Shown piece after piece: positions 48,904 through 60,178 of a DNA stretch of 64,000 nt. A program made the position numbers and the translations under genes. A model generated the notes under the pieces. The model did not search any database. It worked only from the letters and a program-made list of their open reading frames with translations, and had not been told where the DNA came from. Each line of letters opens with the position of its first letter. Within the stretch, counting starts at the first letter, position 1. Source of the DNA: Strongyloides papillosus (taxonomy: Eukaryota > Nematoda > Chromadorea > Rhabditida > Strongyloididae); the NCBI GenBank assembly GCA_005656395.1, contig SRSI01000050.1, positions 3,410,001 to 3,474,000 on the forward strand. The letters run 5' to 3'.

Positions 48904-49768
48904 TATTCTTGTGTGACAGTGGATATTATACTTTTGTAAATATTAAAAAACACGAACAAACGCAAAGATGCATCAAATGTTCGTTGACTAACAACTTTGT
49001 TCAAAAAAATATTATATTTTTTGGCATTTGTAACTTTTTTAAACCGCAAAATAAAATGTTTATGTAATTGATATATTTTTTAACATGATTTTAAAATTAA
49101 AAGACAAACTTTTTTACTAATTTATTTGGTAGTGTAAGCTTCTTGTGTATAAAAAATTCTGTATATAATCTCTCCGTATCTGCGGTGCATTTGTTCTAGA
49201 GATTACCGATGATTCTAGTAAACCGTAGTATTCCCTTTTATTTTATACGCTAAGACCTTTAAACTATAATGAAAGATAAGGTATAATTCTTTTTCTACAA
49301 TTGTAGACACCATTGTTCTCTTAATTAGCTTAAATTTAAAAAAAAGACAAATTTAACCGTAAATGAACTTTGTACTTTAAGATAGCTAAAATAAAAAAAT
49401 CGCAAGTACACCTCCTGTTATAACTTTCTAGTTCCTGTAAATTTCCAAGCAGCAGATACAGGGGGTCGACTGTATCTAAGAATGTACTGTGTGAAGCATA
49501 ATTTAAATGATGTTAACATTAATAGTAAAAGAAAGTCTTTTAACTATAATATGAAATTCGTGGAACAACACGTGTTTTTATCGAAATTTATAGCAACATT
49601 ATTCAATATGTTTTGAAACAATTTTTATGTCCATACGACGATAATTAATAATAAAAATTATATCAAAATATTCTAATAATATAATCTCAATGTTTGAAAC
49701 ACTAATAATTTATTAGGTAGAAATGTTAATCATAAAATGATATCAAAAATTATTTGCTTGTTAAAAAT
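48904..49768. other. 3' module of member 3 and intergenic DNA
   Basis: The first ~240 bp match the downstream module of members 1 and 2 (GTATTCTTGTGTGA, then the poly(A) region). The remainder is AT-rich DNA with no gene, ending at the 3' end of tafazzin. Confidence 0.55.
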
Positions 49769-50711
49769 TTAAAAATCTGGCTCTATTCCTAGTTGAGCAT
49801 TTCCTGTAGATAAAAGCCTATCTTGTAAGAAATCCGTTATTAATTTTCTTCTTCCGATCTCTTCCAATGAAGGTGGAAGTGTTTTTATATATAAAGACAT
49901 ATCTATTGGGTCTCCAACAATTATTTTTACCGTATGTCCACCATATACGCGATATGGCTTCTTATTTGGGCAAATTTTATCCATACCTTTTACCCAAATT
50001 GGAATTACTATTGGAGGAACTCTACATTGATCCACTAATCTTCCAATACCCCATTTATGTCTTATAGGTTTTGTTTCTACTCTTCCTTCTGGGAAAACAT
50101 GAACCCATTCATTTTCATTTAGTTTCTCAATACAAAAATCTACTCCCTGTTGAAATACACCTTCCCCTCGGACGCATGGAACACATCTACCGGAAGAAAA
50201 AAATCTAAATATTATTTTATATTAACATAAAAAATAATTTAGTTACACTGTGAATGTTGGATTTGTAAAACATATATTCGATGCAGCCAATACAAATCTA
50301 AATCTTGAAATATTTCTACGAAATTCTGGATACGTCAACATAGCAGCTAAAGTACTCTAAGTTAAATAAAAAAAAGATAAACTTACCCCACATTAAAGGA
50401 TCATCAATAGTACTTCTATGGTTAGACATTGTTATTAATGGTCTACTTCTATCTTCTAAACATTTCAAAAATTTTTCTTTACCATAAACACGAACCTTAT
50501 TGACACCTTATAAAAAATAATGATTTTAATTAAAAAAAAACTAACCACCACGAATTGTCATTAATTTAGAAAAAAATATTTTAGACCATATAAAAACCCC
50601 AGTTGTTACTAGTCTGGTTCTTGATTTGAAAAAAAAGGATTCCTGTCTCGGAAAAGGCCATGGGTATCTAAATTCTGATACAAGAGGCTTTTTGATGTCT
50701 TTAAGGTTCAT
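49769..50711 (-). CDS. acl-3: Tafazzin (cardiolipin-remodelling acyltransferase)
   Basis: Four minus-strand exons in phase (50546-50711, 50387-50506, 50247-50346, 49769-50204; introns 39, 40 and 42 bp) give 273 residues. The acyltransferase HX4D motif is NHRSTIDD (His near residue 85). FPEGR and the RHKWGIGRL block follow, and the end carries GMDKICPNKKPY and LITDFLQ, as in tafazzin from yeast to human. Tafazzin is a mitochondrial transacylase that remodels cardiolipin; the C. elegans orthologue is ACL-3. The second intron uses an acceptor at CTTTAG (50347), since the nearer AG breaks the frame. It reads in the same direction as RNase H2A, about 730 bp downstream of it. Confidence 0.95.
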
Positions 50712-51441
50712 ATGGATAAATTTGCTCTTAATATAAATAATTTCTTAAAAATAAACATTGGAGTAGGGTTACTTTAATTTTTGATACGTAGGACCATCTG
50801 TACATTGTTAAAAATTAAAATTTTCAATAAAGGTCGAAGCTATAAAAATAATTATAGTTCCAGTTTTGATAAATTGTTTAAAAATCGCATCATAAATGAG
50901 GAAATTTTAAAAAAAATAACAAAAGTTACTAAAGATACTGATCTTACTGTTATTGCTGTCAATTCCATGAAGAAAAGTTTAAATAATTGATAAGAGACTT
51001 GTAAAAGAACAATCTTAAATTTTCTATTGTGTTAGAATGTCACTTTTTCGTTTCCTCAAACTTTTTAAGCTTCTTTATTAAGCTAATATCATAGTTTATT
51101 GGATGTAAAAAATTGATAAAAAGATTCAGATTCAAATTAAGACGTAGTAAAATATACTAGTAATGAAAAAAAGTAAATAAAAAACAAACTTTGGCCTATA
51201 CATATATATACTAAGAAGAAAAAAGTTAGGTTGATTTACAACTTTCTTAAAAATTATATAAATGTAAAAACATTTGCACAAAAATGCCAAGTTGAGATTT
51301 TCATTTTTAATTTAATTAATTCGATGTTGTGGTTTTTGGACGTGTGAATAATCCTTGCATTTAAGACATTTCCTTGTTAGTTTTTTCTAAAAGGTGATTG
51401 CTGCAAAAGTATTGTTTAATTTACAAAGTTTCCTTTCAAGT
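50712..51441. other. Spacer carrying an orphan piece of the surface-protein 3' module
   Basis: About 50800-51150 resembles the sequence downstream of surface-protein member 2 (about 46480-47050): matching AAGTTTAAATAATTGATAA, the flanking ACTTGTAAAA block and an AAGCTT-containing block further on. A plus-strand open frame of 69 codons (50781-50990) lies in it but I see no evidence it is a gene. Confidence 0.5.
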
Positions 51442-52357
51442 TTACTCCATTTTTGGAACTTTATTGAAGAAGTTTAAAATTGTGACAGCAGGTCTTTTTT
51501 TAGTTCCAGGCTTTTCCTTAGCCTTATACACATTATATGGATCCCAATTTACTTTGTAACATTTTTTTTGAAGAATTGTTTCAGCAGTATCCCAACTAAA
51601 TCTTACTAATGATGTAAAACCAAAAACTTTATCGCAATTGTCATCAAGATATTGTCTTGTTTTCATATCTATATTATTTTTCTATTAACATTTAAAAATT
51701 TAACTTACCTCCTGGATAACCTGAACCTATTATTTTTGTGGAATATTCGTCACCTTCAATGTAATTCCAATTAGAAATTAAATTATCACGTGTAACTTTG
51801 GCGGCAATAGATGCAGCAGATACAATAGGATACTTTGAATCTGCTTTTTCTGAGACAACAATTGAAATATCTTTAAAAATATCTTGGAGTTTTTTTTGAT
51901 ACTTGTCTTTTGGTCCAACTGTATCTACATAAACCGCTTTAACATTTATGCCAACATCAAGGGCTGCTTGAATGAGATCAATACAACTAGAATGTGAAAT
52001 ATCATTTAAAACACCTTTTTTATCCATCAACATTCTACAACTTATCATTCTAGGTGATATTACATGTAGACGATAAGTTAAACATTTTTTAATTTGATCG
52101 TCATTATTCATCTCGCTAAATATTTTTTCTCTCTTTTTTTCAGTTAGAGCTTTAGAATCATCAACTTCAAGTTCTTTCAGTAGTTTTTGATGTTTCTCTT
52201 TTACTATTGCTAAACCATAGACCATTGGACCGAGAACTGGACCCCTCCCCGCTTCATCTACACCAAGTATACATGGTCCACAAGAAGCGAATTTATTAAA
52301 TTCTTCTCCTAAGGTTACTTCATATTTTGCAAAACCTGGAAAATCAAAATTTTCCAT
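51442..52357 (-). CDS. rnh-2: Ribonuclease H2 catalytic subunit A
   Basis: Two minus-strand exons (51709-52357 and 51442-51668; 40-bp intron, phase 1) give 291 residues. The active-site DEDD set is visible: D34/E35 in GVDEAGRGPVLGPMVYG, the Asp of VDDSKAL with its neighbours, VDTVGP, and SIAAKVTRD. The C-terminal block GSGYPGDMKTRQYL, then FGFTSLVRFSWDTA is the eukaryotic RNase HII signature. The enzyme removes single ribonucleotides and RNA strands from DNA in the nucleus, normally with subunits B and C. It lies 213 bp downstream of the condensin gene on the same strand, a spacing compatible with a nematode operon. Confidence 0.96.
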
Positions 52358-52570
52358 TAAATCTAAAATTTTATTTTAATTTAAAAATTATAACAACAAT
52401 AATACAAGTTGGATAGTTAACCAACAATCATAGAAAAAAATGATACAAAATAAATTATTATTTAAAATATTACTACATAAATATGTTCATAAAAAAATTA
52501 ATATTCACTAAGTATTTCATAAAAAAAATAAATATTTACAGAATATTTACAAGCAAAAAAAAACGAATGT

Positions 52571-55500
52571 TTACTGGGAATTTCCAGGTAGAGCTCTTTT
52601 TCGGCGAATTGGTTTTTTATTCCTCTCTACAATTTCTCTATGATATTCCTGCTGTTGCTCCTCATTTTCAGCAACATTATCACCATCACCTTCAATTAGA
52701 CGGTTGGCAAAATGGAGAAATTTAGAATACATATCTTTAACGTCCTCGAGATTTGTTTTTGCATGAAGCTTCTCGACATCATCAACAATGACTTTAAAGT
52801 ATTCACATATCTCTTGTTCAATTAATATTAGAGAAGAAAAATTTGGTAAAGCCATTGAAATATATTTGAATGATTTTTCAGTAACATCCAATAAACTTAT
52901 TGAGTAGATTAAACGTTTTACAACTTCTACTCTTTGTACTTCATCACCAGTTGTAGTAGATTTAAGGCGCTCACAGAAATTATTTATAAGGTGGTCAGAT
53001 ATTGAATTTTTTTCTACCAATGACAAGACAAAATATACAATACTTTGGTATTCCTCAAATGAAATTTCATTGCGGCGAAAGATCAATTCAGAGATTAATT
53101 CAGGAATAATTTTTATTGTTTCTTTATCTTCCTTCATAAGCTCTTGGAAAAAGTATTGAGCAATACTTGAAATAACATCATCTTTATCCAACAATCGTCT
53201 AGCAACGTCAGTAATAGATTTTTGGAAATTTAAAAGATTTTTAAGAATTAGAAATATGACGATTGAAAGAGATGTATATCTAACACGAATATCCTCGTCC
53301 AAAACACTAAAAAATAGAAGTAAATAATATTTAAAATTAATAAATTAAAAACATACGTTTTAATAATATGACCGGAAAATGGAGTAACGTTATTTGGGAA
53401 ACGAATTAGAAGATCCGTAATCGTTATTAAAAGATTAATTTTTGTATGAGATTCAGTTTTGGAAAGTTTATCAAATAAGATTACCATGATTCTTGAACAA
53501 ATAGTGTCATTAATAAGAGCAAGCCTGGCTAAAGCTATAAATGCCGAGTTGACAGATTCTTTTGAAAAACAGCTAGCAGAATCATCCTCATCTTTCTTGA
53601 ATTTTTCAGAAAGACAAATAAAAATAGCAATAGTAATCATCCTTTCTAAAATTCTTCCCTCCAAAAAGGCTTCATTACTAGCATTATTTAAAGCAATGCC
53701 TTTAAAGTATTCATCTGATGGTAGGCCTTGATTAAAAGCTTCATCTTGCATCTCCACATCTTCGCTGATATGGAACATACCCTCGTTATTTAAAATTTCC
53801 CGTTCCAATGTTGTAAGATTTCCAACATCTCCATTAAAGTCTTCCAATTTTTTAGGCGACTTCTTAGCATTATTTTTCAACTTCTTTAAGGTATCCAAAA
53901 CACTACTGCATGTTTGAACGAAAGTTTTATCATTATAAACAGTAAATCGTAGTCCAACTTCAGAAATAAATTCCAAGAGTCGTATTGCAACGAGATCAAT
54001 TTTTTTATTTCTATAACAGATGAATTTTTTGGTGCTCTCAAGTTTATGTTTTAGAGCAGCTGCCATTGTAAGGTCATCACCTTTTCCGAGAAGTTCGACT
54101 GTGTCATCATGAAGTTGTTCCAAATATACTTGATCCTTAAGATGAAATTCTAATTTCTTTAAACATACTTGAAAGAACTCAGATATGACAAAAGTTGTTT
54201 CGTAGCAAATATCAAATACAATTGCTACAAACTTTTGCATTATTGACATCCATAAAGCATAGTTTTGGTTATCAAAATTCTTCTGAAGCTCCGAAAATAA
54301 AAATTTTATCAAATCATCATTAAAATGTAACAAAAGACATTTGTTATCTGTTAGATCGTGATTATTTTTCCCACATCGATATATAATTTCCAGTATTTCA
54401 ACGTGGAATTGTGAAGGATTGGCTTCATTCATAAACAAATTTTTTAAATCATCAAGTCTTTCTTTAACCATAGTGGGTTTTGAACGAGATAAAATTTTAA
54501 TAAGTCTCATAGCAGCTAACCGGTTGGTAGAGTCGTATTCCTCAGAATTGATATACTTGCTGTATAGAAGTTCAAACATTTTTTTGTCCATGATTATTGT
54601 GTCAGTACAAATGATTAATTTTGTAATAGCTTCTTCAACACCTGGTTGAAGTTCTTCATCACCAATTAGTATCTCCATTAAATTTTGTAAGGTTGACTTA
54701 TATCTAGTGTCAATATCACCATGTTCCGAAATGCAAACACTAGTTAGACATTTAAACACTTCTTGTTGAAGATCTTCATCTTTCCTAAAAGCGAGACGGC
54801 AGATTTTCCTAAAGCTTGAGATACTGTTGTCAATTCCAAATTGCTTGAAAATACACAACAAAGATAAAGCTTCTTTAACCTCGTAGATGCTTCCGGTAAA
54901 CGCTATACATAGTACTTTTTCCAAACTATCTTCCATTTGTCGAATAAAACTTAATTTATTGTAGAAATGCACAATTTTACCAAAGCATTCCTTAGTTATA
55001 AGATTTTTCCCTGAATATGTTCCATCATCTTCCAAATATCCTTGGACAAAATTAAAAATATCATTAGATACCTTATTAATATCTAATGGAACTCTAAGAT
55101 CAACATTTTCTTTAATATAAGTGGCACAGTAATTAATTCTTTCTTCATCTTCAAGCAACGCCGGTAAATAGTCAAGGGATACATTACGGTACTTTGACAA
55201 ATCCTTAGTCTCTCTGTAATTATTGTATATGGCAGCAACGTCATGCAGTATTTCACTCTCATTGAATGAGAAAGAAGTGCTAGTGACCATTTCAAAATTT
55301 ATTAGAGCCTTTAGATATTTCTCGTAAACAAAATTGAACGATAAGGTTTCCGAATAAGGATTCTTCTGTAACAACACTCTGAGTGCTTGTAAAGCTACCT
55401 TTCTTACACTTGTTTGTTCATCCATTAGAGATTTATTTAATATTTTTATAATACCGATGTCGGAAGGACTATCACCAAGAGCACGTTCTTCAATGATGTT

Positions 55501-56757
55501 TTTAAGTATAGAGAGACACTTTGATCGAATCAGTGATGATTTATCCTCTACAAACGACAAGATTTTCTCAATAAAAAATCTTCTTGTCTTTATATTTTCA
55601 TGGTCGCCAATTTCATTCCATCTTATGACTAATTGACCCAAAATTGACAAGACGCAATTTTTATACATATAATTACAATCTGAGAAGAGTACCAAAGCCA
55701 ACTTTGATATATTTTTTAATACAAGTTTTGGTCTTCTTTCGGTTAGAGATTTTAGTGAAGAAATAAAAACTTTGCTGCATCCCTCCTTCAACAAGTCCAT
55801 TGGAGCTTTTTCAGAAAAAAATTGGATGAGCTGGACATATACAGCTTCAAAGCAGCCTGCAGCATCTTGGAAATTCTCCTCTACATCACACATCGCGTCA
55901 ATGAAGTGGAAATTCGCGAATGAGCAGAAAATTTGAGAGTCCTCAAACATTTTTGACAGTTCCACGCCAACAACCTGTGAGGATTTTAAGCATTTAATAA
56001 TAAATGTGAATGATCTAAATATTTTAACAAGATCATCCTTCTCATCTTTGTAGGCAAAACGTCTGTGGTCCATACAGTTTATAAGAGTAGTAACTGCCAT
56101 CTCACATACCTCGTTCAAGTAACCTGATCCTTCAACAATGTTTAGAAAACGGTATCCACAAGACATATTTTTAAACAGATGAGTCATATATTCAATAAAT
56201 CGACTCCTTAATTTATTAATTTCAGGAATAAGTCCTTCGACAGCGGCTTTTTTTTCGCCTCCTCCAATTTTATTAACAGATAGATTAGAATACAACTCCT
56301 TGTGAGAAACTTCGAGACGGGACATTAGATTGTTAGCTGCATAAATTATCACCAAGAGATCATTTGCTATATACTTTTGTTGCTGTTCCAATAGAGGATA
56401 GTCAGTAGAGTTTTGGAGATCAGTTAGGTAATCATGAATTACATCAAACTGTCCACGACCAACTATAAAAAAGAATTTTATAAACTATTATAAAAAAAAA
56501 GATGACTTACTCTCTAAAATGCGATCTAATGCTTTAATTCTGAGATGAACATTAGCACCTCTAATAGCCGAATAGCATGCATCAAATACCATAGAAAGAT
56601 TTTTTAAACTGTAGGTTTCTGGATCAACATAGACGGCAATACAGACCAACACGTCTTCACATGCCTTATCAGAAAGAATATCACGCACTTTATAGAAATC
56701 ATCGTCATTCCGATCGTGAAGATCATTAATTCCCATGACGAAGTTAAAATTATCCAT
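52571..56757 (-). CDS. dpy-28: Condensin subunit CAP-D2 (NCAPD2/DPY-28-like)
   Basis: Three minus-strand exons (56511-56757, 53357-56462, 52571-53306; introns 48 and 50 bp, in phase) give 1362 residues, near the ~1400 of human NCAPD2. It is a HEAT-repeat protein. Diagnostic stretches are the condensin block around NCVLSILGQLV through the SSLIRSKCLSIL and TSVRKVALQALR repeats, and near the C-terminus ITITDLLIRFPN and VLDEDIRVRYTSL, matching the CAP-D2 pattern (LGDLAIRFPN, then repeats). It ends in a basic tail (KKPIRRKRALP). It is a regulatory subunit of condensin I for mitotic chromosome compaction; the C. elegans orthologue DPY-28 also serves dosage compensation. No break is visible. Confidence 0.93.
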
Positions 56758-57089
56758 GGCTCTGAAACAATAAATAGTTTAGAAAAGTTATTTTTCGAAC
56801 GTGATATGGAAATATTTCAACGATAAAAAACTAACAGGAACATAAAAACGGAATTTAATAAAGTCAGTTGGGACCAAAAAATCATCTTCATTTTTGGGAA
56901 ATCACAAAAAAGTGCAAAAATAAAACTAAATGTATTACACGATCAAAAATAAGAGAATAAGAAGTATGTTTAATAGTTTATTTCATCGTAAAAACGATAT
57001 ATTTATACTGTTAAATTTGATGATAAGCTATAACGTGATTGTCATCAAATTTAATACGAAAAAGTAACAAAGTATTTCGTTACCATCAT
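56758..57089. other. Promoter region of CAP-D2 with an inverted repeat
   Basis: AT-rich spacer between the CAP-D2 start and the taspase-like pseudogene. It holds a 13-bp inverted repeat, TTAAATTTGATGA at 57011-57023 with its complement at 57042-57054, and a second imperfect one (GTAAC...GTTAC) at about 57064-57083. Confidence 0.55.
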
Positions 57090-57790
57090 CGGCGTCATAT
57101 AAACGCATTTGATAATTTATGAGCTAAATGGGTCCTGTAAATGGCTTGCCAAAACCCAAAAATAAATATTGAAACACTCTGTCCATTTTTCGTACATCCA
57201 GGCCAGATTGCTGCTCAAAACATAACAGAATGTAATACCCTTCTATCTTGTTCAGAAGCAATACTACTTGGAGAAACGCAATTCATTGAAGTTAATTTGG
57301 TGTCATTTAGTATGAAGCAAGCTCCACAAGTGCCTAGTGATAGCATTTTATTTATAGAATTGCATCCCTATTTACGCCTTTCACCAATAGGATCATCGTT
57401 TGGAGTGGTAGTCAAATTGTTTTCACTAGTCCATTTGTTAATCCCTTTACCAGAAATAACCATTGGAGGTGTTAATTCCCAATTTTCTCTCTTTTTAATA
57501 CAGTTGCAATAGTGTGTACAACTTTAACAAGACTTTTTAAACGGTCTGCCACATTAACACCACCGAGTATGCATCTGTACCTATTAGAAATGATAACCAC
57601 AGCTTCACATTCAATACCTCCACTTTTCATAAGATTAGAACTATACCCACAACTAAAACTCCCAATGTCCTCTAAATATGATACATTTTTGGCGAGATCA
57701 GAATTTTCTAGTCCTATTTTAACAGCCTTTTTCCAATGTTACTCGACGCCCTTAGTATGGTATCCTTACCATCATGGACAGCAAACATTC
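57090..57790 (-). pseudogene. Taspase-1-like (asparaginase-2 family) pseudogene
   Basis: Minus-strand translation shows blocks in the order found in taspase-1: an N-terminal FAVHDG; LEDIGSFSCGYSSNL with SGGIECEAVV; NVADRLKSL; then, in a shifted frame, PPMVISGKGINKWTSEN; GTCGACFIL, where taspase has the catalytic-threonine motif (DTVGAV-type); then SVSIFIFGFWQAIYRTHLA. At least two frame changes and in-frame stops (after KIGN, after GERRK, and a TGA where Gly is expected) interrupt it, and the conserved glycines after the catalytic region (SGG and GRVG) are altered. No intron model repairs all of these, so it is a decayed gene. Two plus-strand open frames over the same region are shadows. Family assignment is from memory of human taspase-1, not a search. 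Confidence 0.72.
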
Positions 57791-58662
57791 TATTAATCGT
57801 AAAAAAGTCAAGCTTTTGCACAAATAATATGTCAAAATTTCGAAATACTCTTAAACAGTAGTCTAAAACACTGACCCCTATACACATAAAAAGTACAATT
57901 GAAACTTAAAGGATAATAACACTGTCTACTTTCTTTCGAAGCGACGTTTGTAAAACAGAAAAAGAGTATTATTACTTTAATTATCTCAAAAAAGTGTATA
58001 GAATTAAGATTTATATGATAGTAAAATTAGTAGATTTGTTGAAACATGAAGCATATACAAGTAATAAATTAACTGACTGTTGTATCTCCGTCACAAATGT
58101 CTTAATATACACATACAGCATAACGAAGATTAAAATAACTATTAAGAAAGTCGAGAACCTTATGGTAAATTGCCATACACTACACTGACAATGGATTTAT
58201 GATAGTGTAAATTGCAAATAACTTTTGGAAGAGGATACTCCAAAGATATTACCTATACCTTAATCATATCGAAACCTCAAGACATTTTACAAATAGCTGT
58301 AATTGTAGAATGAAATTTTTCTTTATCAATTAATTTTATGTTTATTTTATAACTACAAAAAAAAAACTTATTTTTGACGATCACAACAATTTATTTTAAT
58401 AGAACAATCACTATACTTTCAAAAAGAATTTTAGTTCAATTCCACCTTAAACATCCTTAAATGTACCAGAATCATTAGATTACGTCGTGAAAATAATAAA
58501 TAACCAATAGTAATATTTCTTAGCATATAAATGTTCATAGCACTTATTCTAAATTTGATCCCAGAAAAAAAAATTATACAGAACAGTACTACCTAAAATT
58601 GCTAGAGAAACCATGATATTTTCCTATTTGTTTAGTAATAAATTTTAAATTAAAGTAAGGTA
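57791..58662. other. Intergenic region
   Basis: About 870 bp, AT-rich, between the pseudogene and the glutaredoxin-like gene. A plus-strand open frame of 64 codons at 57994-58188 has weak coding character and no recognised match. Confidence 0.5.
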
Positions 58663-59032
58663 TCAATCGGTTAAATTATCTATCGTATCCAAATATTTCT
58701 TGAGTACATTTGACTTGAAATAATGTTTCATGACAACTTTATCTCCATGTAGTAATACTGGTTGGTCATATTTAAACTTCTATGTATATAGTAGATATGA
58801 AACTTAGTTTTCAACTAACCTCAAAAATTTCCCTATCTGATTTTAATGGAACAAGGTCGTAATTTAAAATATTACCATTTCTATCATTCCAATTATTCAG
58901 TTGTTTTTCAAAATTGTGGCATAAACTGCAATCTTCGCTAGATATCAACATAAACTTTCCATAATTTGAAACAAATCTCAATTGATGTCCTTTTTTATAA
59001 CTTATCAAACTACAAAGAAATTTAAATTTCAT
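58663..59032 (-). CDS. Glutaredoxin-like protein (DUF836 type) with a frame break near the end
   Basis: Exons 58820-59032 and 58663-58780 on the minus strand (39-bp intron, phase 0). Exon 1 carries the thioredoxin-fold redox motif CSLC in LISSEDCSLCHNFEKQL; exon 2 continues KFKYDQPVLLHGDK, the strand-plus-loop pattern of small glutaredoxin-like proteins (the C5orf63 type). After GDK the frame that follows the family pattern (VVMKHYFK and a short helix, to a TGA at 58663) is reached only if one base in an A run at about 58740-58743 is ignored. Read as written, a different tail ends at TAA 58676. The N-terminal start is the first ATG and may include a short targeting sequence. Likely a thiol-disulphide or electron carrier protein, inferred from fold. 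Confidence 0.65.
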
Positions 59033-59333
59033 TGAACAGTAAAAGGAAATATCAATCTTTTGCTAGAGAAACTAGAATGGCAGGTAATAGAAAAGCAAAA
59101 TAGCTTCTAGCAATCTAACATACTCATTAACATTTGCAAAAAAAATCTTAGCACGCCTTTCTGTTGTTACTCATTGGAATTTTGTTCCATTCAAGTAGTA
59201 TCAGCGACCAGCTTTCTCAAATCGTCGATCTCAAATCATTTGTATCTCTGAAAACTTTCCTTTTCAAGACATTATTTCTATAGACTACTCTAAATTTATT
59301 TAATTTTGTAGTAAAAATATTCTAATCACTAAT
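59033..59333. other. Short bidirectional spacer
   Basis: 301 bp between the divergent glutaredoxin-like and MOB4 genes; it probably holds both promoters. No specific site was recognised. Confidence 0.5.
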
Positions 59334-60051
59334 ATGGAAACCCAATCTTCTGATGACAGAAATAGAACTATCTATCGCCGTAATCAATGTGGATGTAGGA
59401 AGGTGGATTGGTATGAATGGGAACCATTAGATTTTATGCAAATGGATTCCACACTAAACATTCAACAGTACATCCAACAAAATATTCACCTTAAAAAGAC
59501 GAATGGTCAGATTCTAGACCTTCCTGAGGGTGTCAATGTTGGGGTTTGGAAGTATGAACATCTAAGGCAATTTTGTATGGAGTTAAATGGACTGGCTGTT
59601 ATGCTACAATGTGAATGTAATCCTGAATTGTGTCCACAGATGAATGCCACGGAGCAATGGTTATTCCTTTGTGCAGCTCATAAGGAACCAAGAAATGTAA
59701 GTTTATAGATGTAAATTTGTTTTTATATAAGAAATCATATTTCAGTGTTCTGCTATCGACTATACAAGGCATACGCTAGATGGTGCAGCAACATTACTAA
59801 ACTCAAACAGATACTTCCCCTCCCGTATTGATATCAAAGAATCATCCCTCTCAAAAATCGGTTCTATCTGCCGTCGTGTCTACAGAATCTTTGCTCATGC
59901 CTACTTCCACCACCGCTCCTGTTTCGATCAGTTCGAAACCGAAACAGGATTGTGTTCTCGTTTTACACTTTTTGTAACTAAATATAATTTAATGCCACAA
60001 GAACATTTAATTGTACCTATTGAAGTACCTGACATTAAAGATGACAAATAA
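59334..60051 (+). CDS. mob4: MOB4/phocein (STRIPAK component)
   Basis: Exons 59334-59696 and 59746-60051 (49-bp intron, phase 0) give 222 residues, the usual phocein length. Close family blocks are [27 protein letters not shown], the metal-ligand region [17 protein letters not shown]-type LFLCAAHK, and across the intron [15 protein letters not shown], then [12 protein letters not shown] and [11 protein letters not shown]. The Cys/His zinc ligands are all present. MOB4 is a scaffold of the STRIPAK phosphatase-kinase complex. The N-terminus begins RRNQCGCRK, where other species have a similar RRNRPG start, so ATG 59334 is well supported. It is convergent with the hydratase gene, 127 bp apart. 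Confidence 0.96.
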
Positions 60052-60178
60052 ATGATATTATTTTTCTTTACCTATCATGTGGCAGTTGTTTTTTAAAGCA
60101 ATTATTATTTTTTATTATTGTACTTCTAGTTGTATATATTTTGTAACATAAATCTAAGAAATTTAAAGTAAATTTATA

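Noticed and set aside
50781..50990. 69-codon open frame as a gene
   Set aside because: It lies in a duplicated intergenic module whose other copy (near 46480-46700) is full of stops, so it is probably not coding.
53459..54649. Plus-strand open frames inside the condensin gene
   Set aside because: They are antisense to a long, well-supported CAP-D2 exon.
57086..57110. Short similarity (CATATAAACG context) between 57 kb and the inverted-repeat element at 39 kb
   Set aside because: Only about a dozen bases match, which is expected by chance in this AT-rich sequence.
57141..57796. Two plus-strand open frames of 123 and 94 codons
   Set aside because: They lie antisense to the taspase-like pseudogene, have no recognisable domain and are best explained as shadows of its codon pattern.
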